NCBI RefSeq assembly: GCF_000820085.1
Contig: NZ_CDBN01000092.1
Location: 52,678 to 116,677, forward strand
Direction: 5' to 3'
Length of the DNA: 64,000 nucleotides
DNA from: Aeromonas sanarellii
Lineage (GTDB): Bacteria > Pseudomonadota > Gammaproteobacteria > Enterobacterales > Aeromonadaceae
Shown here: in pieces, positions 9,127-20,763 of the stretch
Numbering within the stretch: position 1 is the stretch's first letter
How the letters are laid out: each line of letters starts with the position of its first letter
The notes under the pieces: generated by a model
What the model was told of the DNA's origin: nothing
Seen by the model: the letters and a program-made list of their open reading frames with translations, nothing else
Databases searched by the model: none
Program-made: the position numbers and the translations under genes

Positions 9127-9140
9127 TTTCACGTGGAACG
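9125..9140. promoter_or_regulatory. parS site 1
   Basis: TGTTTCACGTGGAACG matches the ParB-binding consensus TGTTTCACGTGGAACA at 15 of 16 bases. It overlaps the last codons and stop of the minus-strand MFS gene and the end of the kdpE tail copy. ParB is encoded at 41.0 kb. Confidence 0.9.
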
Positions 9141-10256
9141 ACGCCAGCCGCAGATCAATGCCAGCAGACCGCAGCCGCCGAGCAGCAGGCCAAGATCCTG
9201 CAACAGGGCGGCGATGGCCAACCCCAGACCGAGCATCAGATAGTAGCCGAGCCCGAACAGGGCGCCGGCACTGCCCGCCACCTCCCGATAGGCCAGCAGC
9301 GCCTGGCTCAGCACATTGGGGATCGCCAGCCCGAAGGCCACCACCACCCCCATCATGGGCAACAGGAACCAGAGGCCGCCCTGACTGAGCCACACCCAGG
9401 CCCCGCAGATGAGTGCCAGGCCGCAGGCCAGCCGAACCACTGAGGCCGGCGGCCAACCAAGCCCCAGCAGCCGCTGGTTCAGGAGGCTGCCCCCCAGGGT
9501 CGCCAGAGCAAGCAGGATCCCTGTGTAACCAAACTCGCCCGCACTCAACCCCAACCCGGCAAACAGGAAGGGCGCCAGGCTGTAGTAACCGAACAGCATG
9601 GTGTTGAACAGGGCCACCAGAGCGGCGCTGCGCCACAAGCCCGGGTCACGGGCCATCCGGCATGCCAGCGGCCAGAGGGCTATCTGTTGCGTGATGGCTG
9701 GGCGGGTCTCCGGCAGTTGCCAGCAGGCCACCAACAGCAATCCGGCGGCCAACACCAGCAGGGCGCCGAACACCCCGAGATAGCCGAACCAGCTCACCAG
9801 CTGGCCGCCGCTCACCAACCCCAGCACCGGGCTCAGGGAGAGCGCTATGCCCATCACCGAGAAGACCCGCGCCAGCTCGCTGCCCCGATAGCTGTCGCGC
9901 AGCATGGTCTGGGTCACCACGGAGCCCACGGCGGCGCCGAAGGCCGCGATAATCCGGGCCAGCAGCAGAGTTTCAAATTGAGTGGCCAGCAGCGCCAGCA
10001 GGGTGCCGGTGCCATAGGTAAATAACCCCGCCAGCATGGCGGGGCGCCGCCCGATCAGATCGCACAGCCGGCCCCAGCAGACCACACCCGCCGCAAACGC
10101 CAGAAAATAGACCGACAGGGTCTGGGACGCCTGCCCCTCGCTCACCCGAAACTCAGTGGCGATATGGGTCAGCACCGGGCTGTAGATGGTCTCCACTATC
10201 TGGGGAAACATCATCAATCCGACCACCAGCCAGCGCGGTGGCAACCTGTTGTTCAT
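9129..10256 (-). CDS. MFS efflux transporter, Bcr/CflA-like
   Basis: A 375-residue protein with about 12 hydrophobic spans and the inter-loop signature GRLCDLIGRRPAML of drug:H+ antiporters. The N-terminal IVETIYSPVLTHIA resembles the Bcr/CflA/EmrD branch (TIYIPAIADMA in EmrD). It probably exports small toxic compounds; the substrate cannot be read from sequence. A perfect Shine-Dalgarno sequence (AGGAGGT) precedes the start. It is divergent from an AraC-type regulator across a 92-bp gap that carries an inverted repeat. Its stop codon lies inside parS site 1. Confidence 0.85.
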   Translation of the reverse strand: MNNRLPPRWLVVGLMMFPQIVETIYSPVLTHIATEFRVSEGQASQTLSVYFLAFAAGVVCWGRLCDLIGRRPAMLAGLFTYGTGTLLALLATQFETLLLARIIAAFGAAVGSVVTQTMLRDSYRGSELARVFSVMGIALSLSPVLGLVSGGQLVSWFGYLGVFGALLVLAAGLLLVACWQLPETRPAITQQIALWPLACRMARDPGLWRSAALVALFNTMLFGYYSLAPFLFAGLGLSAGEFGYTGILLALATLGGSLLNQRLLGLGWPPASVVRLACGLALICGAWVWLSQGGLWFLLPMMGVVVAFGLAIPNVLSQALLAYREVAGSAGALFGLGYYLMLGLGLAIAALLQDLGLLLGGCGLLALICGWRRST

Positions 10257-10302
10257 GACACACCTCCTTCACAAGAGGTCGCCATTCTAGAGAGGGATAA
10301 CA

Positions 10303-10347
10303 TGTCCGATTACAATAAGGCGGACTATAAACAGCAAGAATCGGACA
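10303..10347. promoter_or_regulatory. Inverted repeat operator between MFS and AraC genes
   Basis: TGTCCGATT at 10303-10311 and AATCGGACA at 10339-10347 are perfect 9-bp arms about 27 bp apart. The right arm ends just before the ATG of the regulator. Placement in a divergent promoter suggests binding by the adjacent AraC protein, with autorepression. Confidence 0.65.
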
Positions 10348-10348
10348 C

Positions 10349-11173
10349 ATGGCCTTTATTCTTCCCGATCACCCCTTTGATCCGGACCAGCACGACGGCA
10401 GCGCCATCGGTATTGCCGCCGCCCTCGGCTGGCACGACTCCGGCCGCCATCAGCACCAGCGCCACCAGCTGCTGTTCGCCCAGGCAGGCTGCATGACCAT
10501 AGAGCTGGACGATCAGGTCTGCCTGCTGCCGCCGACGCGAGCGGCCTGGCTGCCAGCGGGTCTGCCCCACCGGGTGTTGATGCGCGGGGTAGTGGCCTAT
10601 CGCTCCCTCTACTTCCAGCCGGAGCCCGCGTTGCCAAACGAGATGGCGGTGCTGGCGGTCAACCCGCTGCTGCGGGAGATCATCGAGCGGATGGCGCTCT
10701 GGCCCTGGGACAAGCCAGCGGCGGAGCAGCATTGCACGCTGGCGCTGTTGCAGGAGGAGTTGGCGCAAGCGCCGCGGGAATCCTGGCAGTTGCCGTTGCC
10801 GTCAGACGGGCGTCTGACCGGCTGGCTGCAGGAGATAAAGCGGTGTGACACCCTGCCCGATCGGCTCAACCGGCTGGCCGAACGGGTGGGTGCCAGTGAC
10901 AAGACCATAGGTCGCATCTTCATGCGGGAGACCGGCATGAGCTACCAGGCCTGGCGCCAGCAGTGGCGGCTGTTGCGGGCCATGGAACTGCTGGCCGATG
11001 CCGAGCCCATCAGCCGGGTGGCGGCTGCCCTGGAGTTTGCCAGCGACAGCGCCTTCATCAGCTTCTTCAGGCAGCACACGGGGCAGACCCCCTTGCGCTA
11101 CCTCAACTCTCGGGGTGAGTCGCATCGGCCGAGCTCGCCTCCACCACCAGGGTCTCCAGGGCCAGCGGCTTGA
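10349..11173 (+). CDS. AraC-family transcriptional regulator with cupin-like sensor domain
   Basis: A 274-residue protein. The N-terminal half has the HxHxxHQLLFAQ pattern and a later PHRVLMRGV segment of AraC-type cupins. The C-terminal part holds two helix-turn-helix units: LAERVGASDKTIGRIFMRETG, and SRVAAALEFASDSAFISFFRQHTGQTP with the family ending. It is divergent from the MFS exporter and probably controls it. No clear ribosome site precedes the ATG, which touches the operator arm. The 3' end overlaps the convergent small secreted protein gene by 71 bp. Confidence 0.85.
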   Translation: MAFILPDHPFDPDQHDGSAIGIAAALGWHDSGRHQHQRHQLLFAQAGCMTIELDDQVCLLPPTRAAWLPAGLPHRVLMRGVVAYRSLYFQPEPALPNEMAVLAVNPLLREIIERMALWPWDKPAAEQHCTLALLQEELAQAPRESWQLPLPSDGRLTGWLQEIKRCDTLPDRLNRLAERVGASDKTIGRIFMRETGMSYQAWRQQWRLLRAMELLADAEPISRVAAALEFASDSAFISFFRQHTGQTPLRYLNSRGESHRPSSPPPPGSPGPAA

Positions 11174-11336
11174 GGTTGTGGATGGCCTCTGCCACTACGT
11201 CATGGGATGCCTGCTGCTGCAGGGCCAGCACCTCCTGCTGCAACCCGGCGCTGTCCAGTTCGGGTCTGGGGTTCTCGGCGGCCATGGCATTCAGGCTCAG
11301 GCTGCTGGCAATCAGGGTAGCGATCAGGATCTTCAT
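11103..11336 (-). CDS. Small secreted protein of unknown function
   Basis: A 77-residue protein with a clear signal peptide (MKILIATLIASSLSLNAMA, cleavage probably before AENP), so it is exported to the periplasm or beyond. The mature 58 residues are Gln/Ala/Glu-rich and likely helical. I do not recognise the family. GGAG stands in the ribosome-site position before the ATG. It converges on and overlaps the end of the AraC gene. The overlap, signal peptide and ribosome site argue it is real. Confidence 0.6.
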   Translation of the reverse strand: MKILIATLIASSLSLNAMAAENPRPELDSAGLQQEVLALQQQASHDVVAEAIHNLKPLALETLVVEASSADATHPES

Positions 11337-11619
11337 CTGGTGTGCTCCGGTGTGGTTGAGATGACCAGAGAGTTATTCCAATAGTTGTGCCAGATTTATA
11401 AAATCATGATTTTATTGATATAAATAATTTTTTGATGCCTCCACGCCTCTTCCTGGATCGAATATTGGTTATTTTAAAACCTATAAATGGTTTTTTTTAC
11501 CACCTCCATAATGACAACCCTGTTCCACGTGGAACGTCCCGTTTTTTTCATCGACACCCGCTTTTGAAGTGAGCTATGGTGCTAGCTCTTCCTCTAACTG
11601 ACTCTGGATTTGCCACCGA
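11337..11619. other. AT-rich intergenic region upstream of avtA
   Basis: Of the 283 bases, 11370-11515 are strongly AT-rich and have no ORF or repeat I can name. The segment contains parS site 2. Before avtA, TCGACA (11551) and TATGGT (11575) are a weak -35/-10 pair with an 18-base spacer. Confidence 0.5.
11521..11536. promoter_or_regulatory. parS site 2
   Basis: TGTTCCACGTGGAACG; one base from the palindrome TGTTCCACGTGGAACA. It lies in the avtA upstream region. Confidence 0.9.
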
Positions 11620-12870
11620 ATGGAATTCTCCTTGTTCGGCGAGAAGTTCACTCGCCACGCCGGTATTACCCAACTCATGGATGACCTCAATCAGGGACTG
11701 CTGAACCCAGACGCCATCATGCTGGGAGGCGGCAACCCGGCCCCCATCCCCGCCATACTGGAACGCTTTCAGGCCGAGGCCAAGACCCTGCTCGACAACG
11801 GCGAACTGATCAAGGCCATGGCCAACTACGATGGCCCCCAGGGCAAGGACAGATTCACCAGTGCGCTGGCCGGGCTGCTCAGCAAGGAGCTGGGCTGGGC
11901 GATCTCGTCCTGCAACATCGCCCTGACCAATGGCAGCCAGAACGCCTTCTTCTATCTGTTCAACCTGCTGGCCGGTGAGTTCGCCGACGGCCGCAAGAAG
12001 AAGGTGCTGTTCCCGCTGGCCCCCGAATACATCGGCTATGCCGACTCGGCCCTCTCGGAGGATCACTTCGTCGCCTACAAGCCCACCATAGAGAAGCTGC
12101 CCGACGGCCAGTTCAAATACCACGTGGATTTCGAGAGCCTGCAGGTGGGCGACGACATCGGGGTGATCTGTGTCTCCCGGCCGACCAACCCCACCGGCAA
12201 CGTGCTCACCGACGAGGAGATCGAGCACCTCGATCAGATCGCCCGTGACAAGGGGATCCCGCTTCTCATCGACAACGCCTACGGCGTCCCCTTCCCCGGC
12301 ATCATCTTCAGCGAAGCCAAGCCGTTCTGGAACGCCAACACCATCCTCTGCATGAGCCTCTCCAAGCTCGGTCTGCCGGGCACCCGTTGCGGCATCGTCA
12401 TCGCCGACGAGAAGATCATCCGGGCCATCACCAACCTGAGCGGCATCATCAATCTTGCGCCGGGCAGCCTGGGCCCCGCCATCACCATTCCGATGATAGA
12501 GAACGGTGACATCATCACCCTGAGCGAACAGGTGGTGAAACCCTTCTACCAGCAGAAAGCCACCTTCGCGGTCCAGTTGCTGCGCGAGGCCATTCCGGAT
12601 CCGCGCTTCCACATCCACAAGCCGGAGGGTGCCCTCTTCCTCTGGCTCTGGTTCGAAGACCTGCCGATCCACAGTCAGGCGCTCTACGAGCGGTTGAAGG
12701 AGAAGAACCTGCTGATCGTGCCCGGCCACTATTTCTTCCCCGGCATCGACGACCCCGAGTGGCGCCACAGCCAGGAGTGCATCCGCCTCAACTACTCCCA
12801 GAGCGAGGAGCTGGTGCGCCGTGGCATCGCCATCCTGGCCGACGAGATCAACAGCCTCTACGCCGGCTAA
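11620..12870 (+). CDS. avtA: Valine-pyruvate aminotransferase
   Basis: PLP-dependent transaminase of 416 residues that interconverts valine/2-oxoisovalerate and alanine/pyruvate in the cytoplasm. The sequence is close to E. coli AvtA throughout (EFSLFGEKFTRHAGITQLM at the start, MLGGGNPAPIP, NYDGPQGK, LTNGSQNAFFYLF, CVSRPTNPTGNV, IDNAYGVPFPG). The Schiff-base Lys is K249 in MSLSKLGLPGTRCG. Length equals the family length. It stands alone and ends at a strong bidirectional terminator. Confidence 0.96.
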   Translation: MEFSLFGEKFTRHAGITQLMDDLNQGLLNPDAIMLGGGNPAPIPAILERFQAEAKTLLDNGELIKAMANYDGPQGKDRFTSALAGLLSKELGWAISSCNIALTNGSQNAFFYLFNLLAGEFADGRKKKVLFPLAPEYIGYADSALSEDHFVAYKPTIEKLPDGQFKYHVDFESLQVGDDIGVICVSRPTNPTGNVLTDEEIEHLDQIARDKGIPLLIDNAYGVPFPGIIFSEAKPFWNANTILCMSLSKLGLPGTRCGIVIADEKIIRAITNLSGIINLAPGSLGPAITIPMIENGDIITLSEQVVKPFYQQKATFAVQLLREAIPDPRFHIHKPEGALFLWLWFEDLPIHSQALYERLKEKNLLIVPGHYFFPGIDDPEWRHSQECIRLNYSQSEELVRRGIAILADEINSLYAG

Positions 12871-12887
12871 CCCCATGCTGCAAAAAC

Positions 12888-12920
12888 AGAGAGGCCTGCA
12901 AATGCAGGCCTCTCTTGTTT
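12888..12920. terminator. Bidirectional terminator between avtA and the second Hsp20 gene
   Basis: Perfect 13-bp stem AGAGAGGCCTGCA / TGCAGGCCTCTCT with a 2-base gap, an A-rich left flank and a T-rich right flank. It serves avtA on + and the heat-shock operon on -. Confidence 0.9.
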
Positions 12921-12937
12921 GTCGCGATCCGGTTTGC

Positions 12938-13378
12938 TTAACCGGGCAGCGCCAGTTGCTCGGGTTTGCCGATGGGAATGGCGCGGGGCTTGAGCGCCTC
13001 CGGCAGCTCCCGGGCCAGCTCTATGGTCAGTAGACCGTGCTCCAGTTTAGCCCCCTGCACTTCCACGTGCTGGCTCAGCTTGAAGGCGAGCTCGAAGTCC
13101 CGCTCGGCGATCCCCTGGTGGAGGAACTGGCGCTCGCCCATGGTGGCGACCTTGCGCCCCTTCACCTTGAGGGTGCCGTTTTCGGTCTCCAACTCCAGCT
13201 CATTGCGATCGAAACCGGCCACGGCAACCGTGATGAGGTAACTGTCGTGATCGCGCTTTTCGATGTTGTACGGGGGGTAGGCCGAGGTCTTCTGATCGAA
13301 CAGGCCTTCCAGCTCGCGGGCCATTCGCTCGAAGCCGACGGCGTTGGAATAGAGATGAGAAAAATCGAGGTTACGCAT
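12938..13378 (-). CDS. ibpB: Small heat shock protein, IbpB-like
   Basis: A 146-residue Hsp20 chaperone that binds aggregating proteins and hands them to DnaK/ClpB. It has the N-terminal MRNLDFSHLYSNAVGFERM, the alpha-crystallin core (PPYNIEKRDHDSYLITVAVAGF to LLTIELARELPEA) and a C-terminal IPI-type anchor (RAIPIGKP). It is second in the operon after ibpA, 93 bp downstream. I call it ibpB by position and by its WLHQG-like FLHQG; the paralogy within the family means the name is an inference. A ROSE-like hairpin covers its ribosome site. Confidence 0.88.
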   Translation of the reverse strand: MRNLDFSHLYSNAVGFERMARELEGLFDQKTSAYPPYNIEKRDHDSYLITVAVAGFDRNELELETENGTLKVKGRKVATMGERQFLHQGIAERDFELAFKLSQHVEVQGAKLEHGLLTIELARELPEALKPRAIPIGKPEQLALPG

Positions 13379-13384
13379 GATCCT

Positions 13385-13401
13385 ATCCTTCTAACAAGCA
13401 A
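13385..13401 (-). promoter_or_regulatory. ROSE-like RNA thermometer hairpin before ibpB
   Basis: In the mRNA the motif UUGCU pairs with the AAGGAU ribosome site across a short loop, leaving a G opposite a G. This is the defining arrangement of ROSE thermometers (U-U/C-G-C-U against AGGA). Melting at high temperature would free the ribosome site. Confidence 0.6.
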
Positions 13402-13471
13402 CAGGGTTTACTCTCCACGGGCCCGTCAATCGGCACCCGGGAAACATCAACAATGCAACGAGGTCAGGCTG

Positions 13472-13885
13472 TCAGCCGTTGATCTCGATCTTGCGGGGCT
13501 TCATCGCCTCGGGCACTTCGCGCGCCAGATCGATGTGCAGCAGACCGTTTCTCAGGTCGGCTCCCTTCACCCGCACGTAGTCGGCGAGCTGGAAGCGGCG
13601 CTCGAAGCCGCGCTCGGCGATGCCTTGATAGAGGTAGTTGCGCTCGGTGTCGGCCTGCTTGTTGCCCTTCACCGTCAGCAGGTTCTCCTGGAAGCTCAGC
13701 TCCAGCTCTTCCTGGGTAAAGCCCGCCACCGCCATGCTGATGCGGTAGTCGCTGTCACCCAGCTGCTCGATGTTGTAGGGGGGGTAACCGGCATTGCCAT
13801 TGCTGGCGGCAGATTCGATGAGATTGGCCAGACGATCGAAACCGATGGCAGAACGATAGAGCGGAGAAAAGTCGATAGAACGCAT
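13472..13885 (-). CDS. ibpA: Small heat shock protein IbpA
   Basis: A 137-residue Hsp20 chaperone very close to E. coli IbpA: the start [19 protein letters not shown], the crystallin core [54 protein letters not shown], and the end KIEING. It binds misfolded proteins in the cytoplasm. It is the first gene of a two-gene heat-shock operon driven by a sigma-32 promoter, and its ribosome site is masked by a ROSE-like hairpin, giving both transcriptional and translational heat control. Confidence 0.95.
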   Translation of the reverse strand: MRSIDFSPLYRSAIGFDRLANLIESAASNGNAGYPPYNIEQLGDSDYRISMAVAGFTQEELELSFQENLLTVKGNKQADTERNYLYQGIAERGFERRFQLADYVRVKGADLRNGLLHIDLAREVPEAMKPRKIEING

Positions 13886-13891
13886 AGTATT

Positions 13892-13908
13892 ACCCTCTTG
13901 TGAGCGAT
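13892..13908 (-). promoter_or_regulatory. ROSE-like RNA thermometer hairpin before ibpA
   Basis: The mRNA reads AUCGCUCACAAGAGGGU: UCGCU pairs with the GAGGG ribosome site across a four-base loop, with the G-G mismatch typical of ROSE elements. It lies in a leader of about 90 bases between the sigma-32 start and the ATG at 13885. Confidence 0.7.
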
Positions 13909-13981
13909 AACGGATTGTTTGCCCTCCTGATGGACGGGCGCCTGGTCGAAACCTCTGTTGAGCGTTCCGACCTTGTTATCT

Positions 13982-14012
13982 ATATAGGGGCCAGCATTTG
14001 GCTTTCAAGGGG
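13982..14012 (-). promoter_or_regulatory. Sigma-32 heat-shock promoter of ibpAB
   Basis: Reading the minus strand, CCCCTTGAA (14012-14004) is followed after 13 bases by CCCCTATAT (13990-13982). This matches the RpoH consensus CTTGAA-N13-CCCCATNT nearly perfectly. Confidence 0.88.
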
Positions 14013-14141
14013 TAAAAACAAAAGAAATACCGGCCATCAAGAATGGCCCGATTAGATCGATAATTTGCCTGCGGGCCACTCATGATCCGTCCCTCATCCC
14101 TCCATACTGGCCGTGTCCCCAACGAGAAACCGGAGCACGCC

Positions 14142-14912
14142 ATGAAGATTACCCAGGTTCGCAACGCCACCCTGCTCATCCACTACGCAGGAGCACGCTT
14201 CCTCATCGACCCCATGCTGGCCCCCAAGGGGAGCTACCCCGGCTTCGAAGGCATGGCCAACAGCCATCTTCGCAACCCCCTGGTAGAGCTGCCGCTGCCC
14301 ATGGCAACTCTGCTGGAGGTGGATGCGGTGATTGTCACCCATGACCATCTGGATCACTGGGACGATATCGCGAAAGCGCAGATCCCCAAGCACCTTCCGC
14401 TGTTTGTGCAACATCAGAAAGATGCCGACACCATGAGGGGATGCGGCTTCGAGGATGTGCGCCTGCTGGGCGAGGTCGGCGAGTTCGTCGGCATCCGCCT
14501 GCAACAGACGGAAGGCCGACACGGCAGCGATACCATCATGGCCCTGCTGGGGGATCGCCTTGGCGAGGTCAGCGGAGTGGTCTTCTCCCACCCGGCCGAG
14601 AAGACCCTCTATCTGGCCGGCGACACCGTCTGGAATGCCCAGGTTGAACAAACGCTGCACCGGCACCAACCCGAGGTCGTCGTCCTCAACTGCGGCGATG
14701 CCCAGGTGATGGGTCTGGGCGCCATCATCATGGGCAAGGAGGATGTGGCCGCCGTCTATCAGGCCGCCCCGCAGGCCACCCTGATCGCCAGCCACATGGA
14801 GGCGGTCAATCATGCCCTGCTGTCCCGGCGGGAGCTGCGCGACTACCTGGACAGCCAGGGGATGGCAGACCGGGTACGGGTGCCCGAGGATGGCGAAACC
14901 ATGATGCTCTGA
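14142..14912 (+). CDS. Metallo-beta-lactamase-fold hydrolase, UlaG-like
   Basis: A 256-residue soluble protein with the metal-binding THDHLDHW motif near residue 67 and later His/Asp positions (AGDTVWN, SHMEAVNH) of the MBL superfamily. The N-terminus KITQVRNATLLIHYAGARFLIDP is the form seen in UlaG/YfnR-like metal-dependent hydrolases, not in antibiotic-cleaving enzymes. The substrate is unknown. I chose ATG 14142, preceded by CGGAG; the frame is open further upstream but matches nothing. It may pair with the GlxA-type regulator 85 bp downstream. Confidence 0.85.
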   Translation: MKITQVRNATLLIHYAGARFLIDPMLAPKGSYPGFEGMANSHLRNPLVELPLPMATLLEVDAVIVTHDHLDHWDDIAKAQIPKHLPLFVQHQKDADTMRGCGFEDVRLLGEVGEFVGIRLQQTEGRHGSDTIMALLGDRLGEVSGVVFSHPAEKTLYLAGDTVWNAQVEQTLHRHQPEVVVLNCGDAQVMGLGAIIMGKEDVAAVYQAAPQATLIASHMEAVNHALLSRRELRDYLDSQGMADRVRVPEDGETMML

Positions 14913-14997
14913 GCGAGGGGCCTGGTACCACATGGCCCTTCGGCTTTCTGTTGCCGCCCCGTATGATGGGGATCCGAGTGCAAAGGAGTCTGCCACC

Positions 14998-15963
14998 ATG
15001 CCCCGTCCTCTCATCGTCGCCGTCATCACCTTCGATCGCTTCAGCCCCTTTCACTGCTCGGTGCCCTGCCTCATCTTTGGCGACAAGATGATGCCGGGCC
15101 AGTCGTTGTTCGAGCTAAGACTCTGCGCCGGGGATGACACGCGGCAACCCGCCTCCTCCCAGGGCTTTCGCATGGAGGCCGACTATGGCCTGGAGGGTCT
15201 GCTGGAGGCGGATATCATTATCATCCCCTTCTGGCGCGATCCGGCCGAGCGCCCTGCCCAACCCCTGCTCGATGCCCTGGTTGCCGCCCGGATCAGGGGA
15301 GCCCAGATAGTGGGGCTCTGTCTCGGTACCTATGTGCTGGCCTACGCCGGCCTGCTGGACGGACGCGGTGCCGCCACCCACTGGGAGTTTGAACAGGAGT
15401 TCGTCCAGCGCTTCCCCCGGGTTCGGCTCGATACCAATGCCCTCTATGTCGACGACGACGGGCTCATCACCTCGGCAGGCACAGCCGCCAGCCTGGACTG
15501 CTGTCTCTATCTGGTTCGCAAGCATCACGGCAGCCAGATTGCCAACAAGCTGGCCAGGCGACTGGTGGTGCCTCCCCATCGGGAGGGTGGCCAGGCCCAG
15601 TTCATCGAGCAGCCGGTGCCCGCCTCCACCCGGGATGCCAGGATCAACCAGCTGTTCGATCACCTGCGCCTGCACCTGGCCGCTCCCCACACCCTGGACA
15701 GCCTGGCGGAACATTGCATGATGAGCCGACGCACCTTTAGCCGCCGCTTCCAGCTCGCCACCGGTCTCTCCCTCGGGGAGTGGCTGATGTCGGAGCGCCT
15801 GCGCCGCAGCCAGACGCTGCTGGAGTCCAGCTCCCACACCGTGGAACGCATCGCCGAACTGGTGGGGCTCGGGTCTGCCACCATCTTGCGCAAGCACTTT
15901 CGCACCCGCTTCGGGGTGTCGCCGCGGGAGTGGCGCCGCACCTTTCGTGGTGACAGAGTCTAG
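14998..15963 (+). CDS. GlxA/FtrA-type transcriptional regulator (DJ-1/PfpI plus AraC HTH)
   Basis: A 321-residue protein with two parts. The N-terminal class I glutamine-amidotransferase-like domain carries the nucleophile-elbow Cys in GLCLGTYVLAYAGLLDGR (residues about 105-120) and the ATHWEFEQEF and SAGTAASLDCCLYLV segments. The C-terminal AraC domain has two helix-turn-helices (LDSLAEHCMMSRRTFSRRFQ, VERIAELVGLGSATILRKHF). The ATG follows AAAGGAG. Such proteins act as transcription factors, often sensing small metabolites; the target here is unknown, possibly the upstream hydrolase gene. Confidence 0.9.
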   Translation: MPRPLIVAVITFDRFSPFHCSVPCLIFGDKMMPGQSLFELRLCAGDDTRQPASSQGFRMEADYGLEGLLEADIIIIPFWRDPAERPAQPLLDALVAARIRGAQIVGLCLGTYVLAYAGLLDGRGAATHWEFEQEFVQRFPRVRLDTNALYVDDDGLITSAGTAASLDCCLYLVRKHHGSQIANKLARRLVVPPHREGGQAQFIEQPVPASTRDARINQLFDHLRLHLAAPHTLDSLAEHCMMSRRTFSRRFQLATGLSLGEWLMSERLRRSQTLLESSSHTVERIAELVGLGSATILRKHFRTRFGVSPREWRRTFRGDRV

Positions 15964-15971
15964 GTCCCTCA

Positions 15972-15987
15972 TGTTTCACGTGGAACG
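15972..15987. promoter_or_regulatory. parS site 3
   Basis: TGTTTCACGTGGAACG, identical to site 1. It lies between the GlxA-type gene and the terminator shared with gyrB. Confidence 0.92.
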
Positions 15988-16014
15988 CGCCCTCTCCCTT
16001 CCGCCCAAAAAACA

Positions 16015-16041
16015 AAAAGCCGCTCACGAGGAGCGGCTTTT
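16015..16041. terminator. Bidirectional terminator between the GlxA-type gene and gyrB
   Basis: AAAAGCCGCTC / GAGCGGCTTTT form an 11-bp stem around a 5-base loop. The A run before and T run after suit convergent genes. Confidence 0.88.
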
Positions 16042-16062
16042 GATGATTGTCGGACCGTCTGA

Positions 16063-19574
<3,512 letters not shown>

Positions 19575-19576
19575 GA

Positions 19577-20680
19577 CTAGATCCGCATCGGCATCACCAC
19601 GTACTGGGCATCTTGGTTCTCAAAATCCTCAATAATGGCGCTGCTGATGGAATCGCTCAGGCTGATCCGGATTTGGTCACATTTTAACGTATTCAACACG
19701 TCCAGCACATAGGAGACGTTGAAGCCGATCTCCATCTCGCCAGCGGCGTATTGTACGTCAAGCAGCTCTTCGGCTTCTTCCTGTTCCGGGTTGTTGGCGG
19801 TGATGCGCAGCAGGTTTTCCTGCAGATTGAGACGCACCCCACGGAATTTCTCGTTGGAGAGGATGGCGGCACGGGCAAAGGCCTGGCGCAGATCCTCGCG
19901 ACCGGCGATCAGGGCCTTGTCGCTCCCTCTCGGGATGACGCGGCGCCAGTCCGGGAAACGGCCATCCACCAGCTTGGAGGTGAAGATAAAGCCATCCAGG
20001 GCGGCGCGCAGGTTGCTGCGGCCCACTTGAAGCCGTACCGGCTTGTCTTCCGCTTCCAGCAGGCGCACCAGCTCCAGCACCCCCTTGCGGGGCAGGATGA
20101 CCTGATGATCGGGCAGCGATTCCCCCACCACCTCGCGGCGGCAGGTGGCCAGCCGGTGACCGTCCGTCGCTACGGTACGCAGGCCGTGACCTTCACTCTC
20201 GAACAGCATGCCGTTCAGGTAGTAGCGCACATCCTGGCTCGCCATGGAGAACTGGGTCGCGTCGATGAGTTTTTTCAGCTCCAGCTGGCTGATGTCGAAC
20301 TCGAGCACGGATTCCCAATCCTCGATGTTCGGGTATTCGGTCGCCGGCAGGGTCGACAGGTTGAAGCGGGAGCGGCCGGAACGGATGATGAGGCGCTCTC
20401 CCTCGGTACTGAGGCGGATCTCCGCCCCTTCCGGCAGACCGCGACAGATGTCCAGCAGCTTGCGCGCCGGCACTGTGGTGCGGCCATCCTGGCTGTCGCT
20501 GTTGAGATAGACCTGTCCGATCATCTCCACCTCGAGATCGGTCCCGGTCAGCGACAGCAGGCCATTGCTGACATCGAGCAGGACGTTGCCGAGGATGGGC
20601 AGGGTCGGCCGGCCACCCAGGGCACCGGACACCAGTTGCAGGGGACGTAACAGGGCCTCACGGCTAATTTCGAGCTGCAT
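19577..20680 (-). CDS. dnaN: DNA polymerase III beta sliding clamp
   Basis: Ring-shaped processivity clamp of 367 residues. The start MQLEISREALLRPLQLVSGALGGRPTLPIL and the end VVMPMRI are the family termini, and the middle repeats the three-domain clamp fold. It sits between dnaA and recF in the usual order. The 83-bp gap to dnaA contains a diverged duplicate spanning the dnaA tail and the dnaN start. Confidence 0.98.
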   Translation of the reverse strand: MQLEISREALLRPLQLVSGALGGRPTLPILGNVLLDVSNGLLSLTGTDLEVEMIGQVYLNSDSQDGRTTVPARKLLDICRGLPEGAEIRLSTEGERLIIRSGRSRFNLSTLPATEYPNIEDWESVLEFDISQLELKKLIDATQFSMASQDVRYYLNGMLFESEGHGLRTVATDGHRLATCRREVVGESLPDHQVILPRKGVLELVRLLEAEDKPVRLQVGRSNLRAALDGFIFTSKLVDGRFPDWRRVIPRGSDKALIAGREDLRQAFARAAILSNEKFRGVRLNLQENLLRITANNPEQEEAEELLDVQYAAGEMEIGFNVSYVLDVLNTLKCDQIRISLSDSISSAIIEDFENQDAQYVVMPMRI

Positions 20681-20732
20681 CTGTGCTCTCCGTTGTTATT
20701 GGGAGGAAAGGGTTCGGATCAGGCTGGAACAT
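20675..20732 (-). pseudogene. Second, diverged copy of the dnaA 3' end, running into the dnaN start
   Basis: On the minus strand this segment reads SSLIRTLSSQ and a stop, then the AACGGAGAGCACAG leader and the dnaN start codon. The intact dnaA tail (20738-20796) reads [10 protein letters not shown] and a stop, then AACGGAGTGCACAG and an ATGCAG that resembles the dnaN start. The two copies are offset by about 63 bases and differ at scattered positions, so the second is diverged rather than freshly duplicated. Confidence 0.75.
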
Positions 20733-20763
20733 GCAATCTGCATCTGTGCACTCCGTTCCGTTA

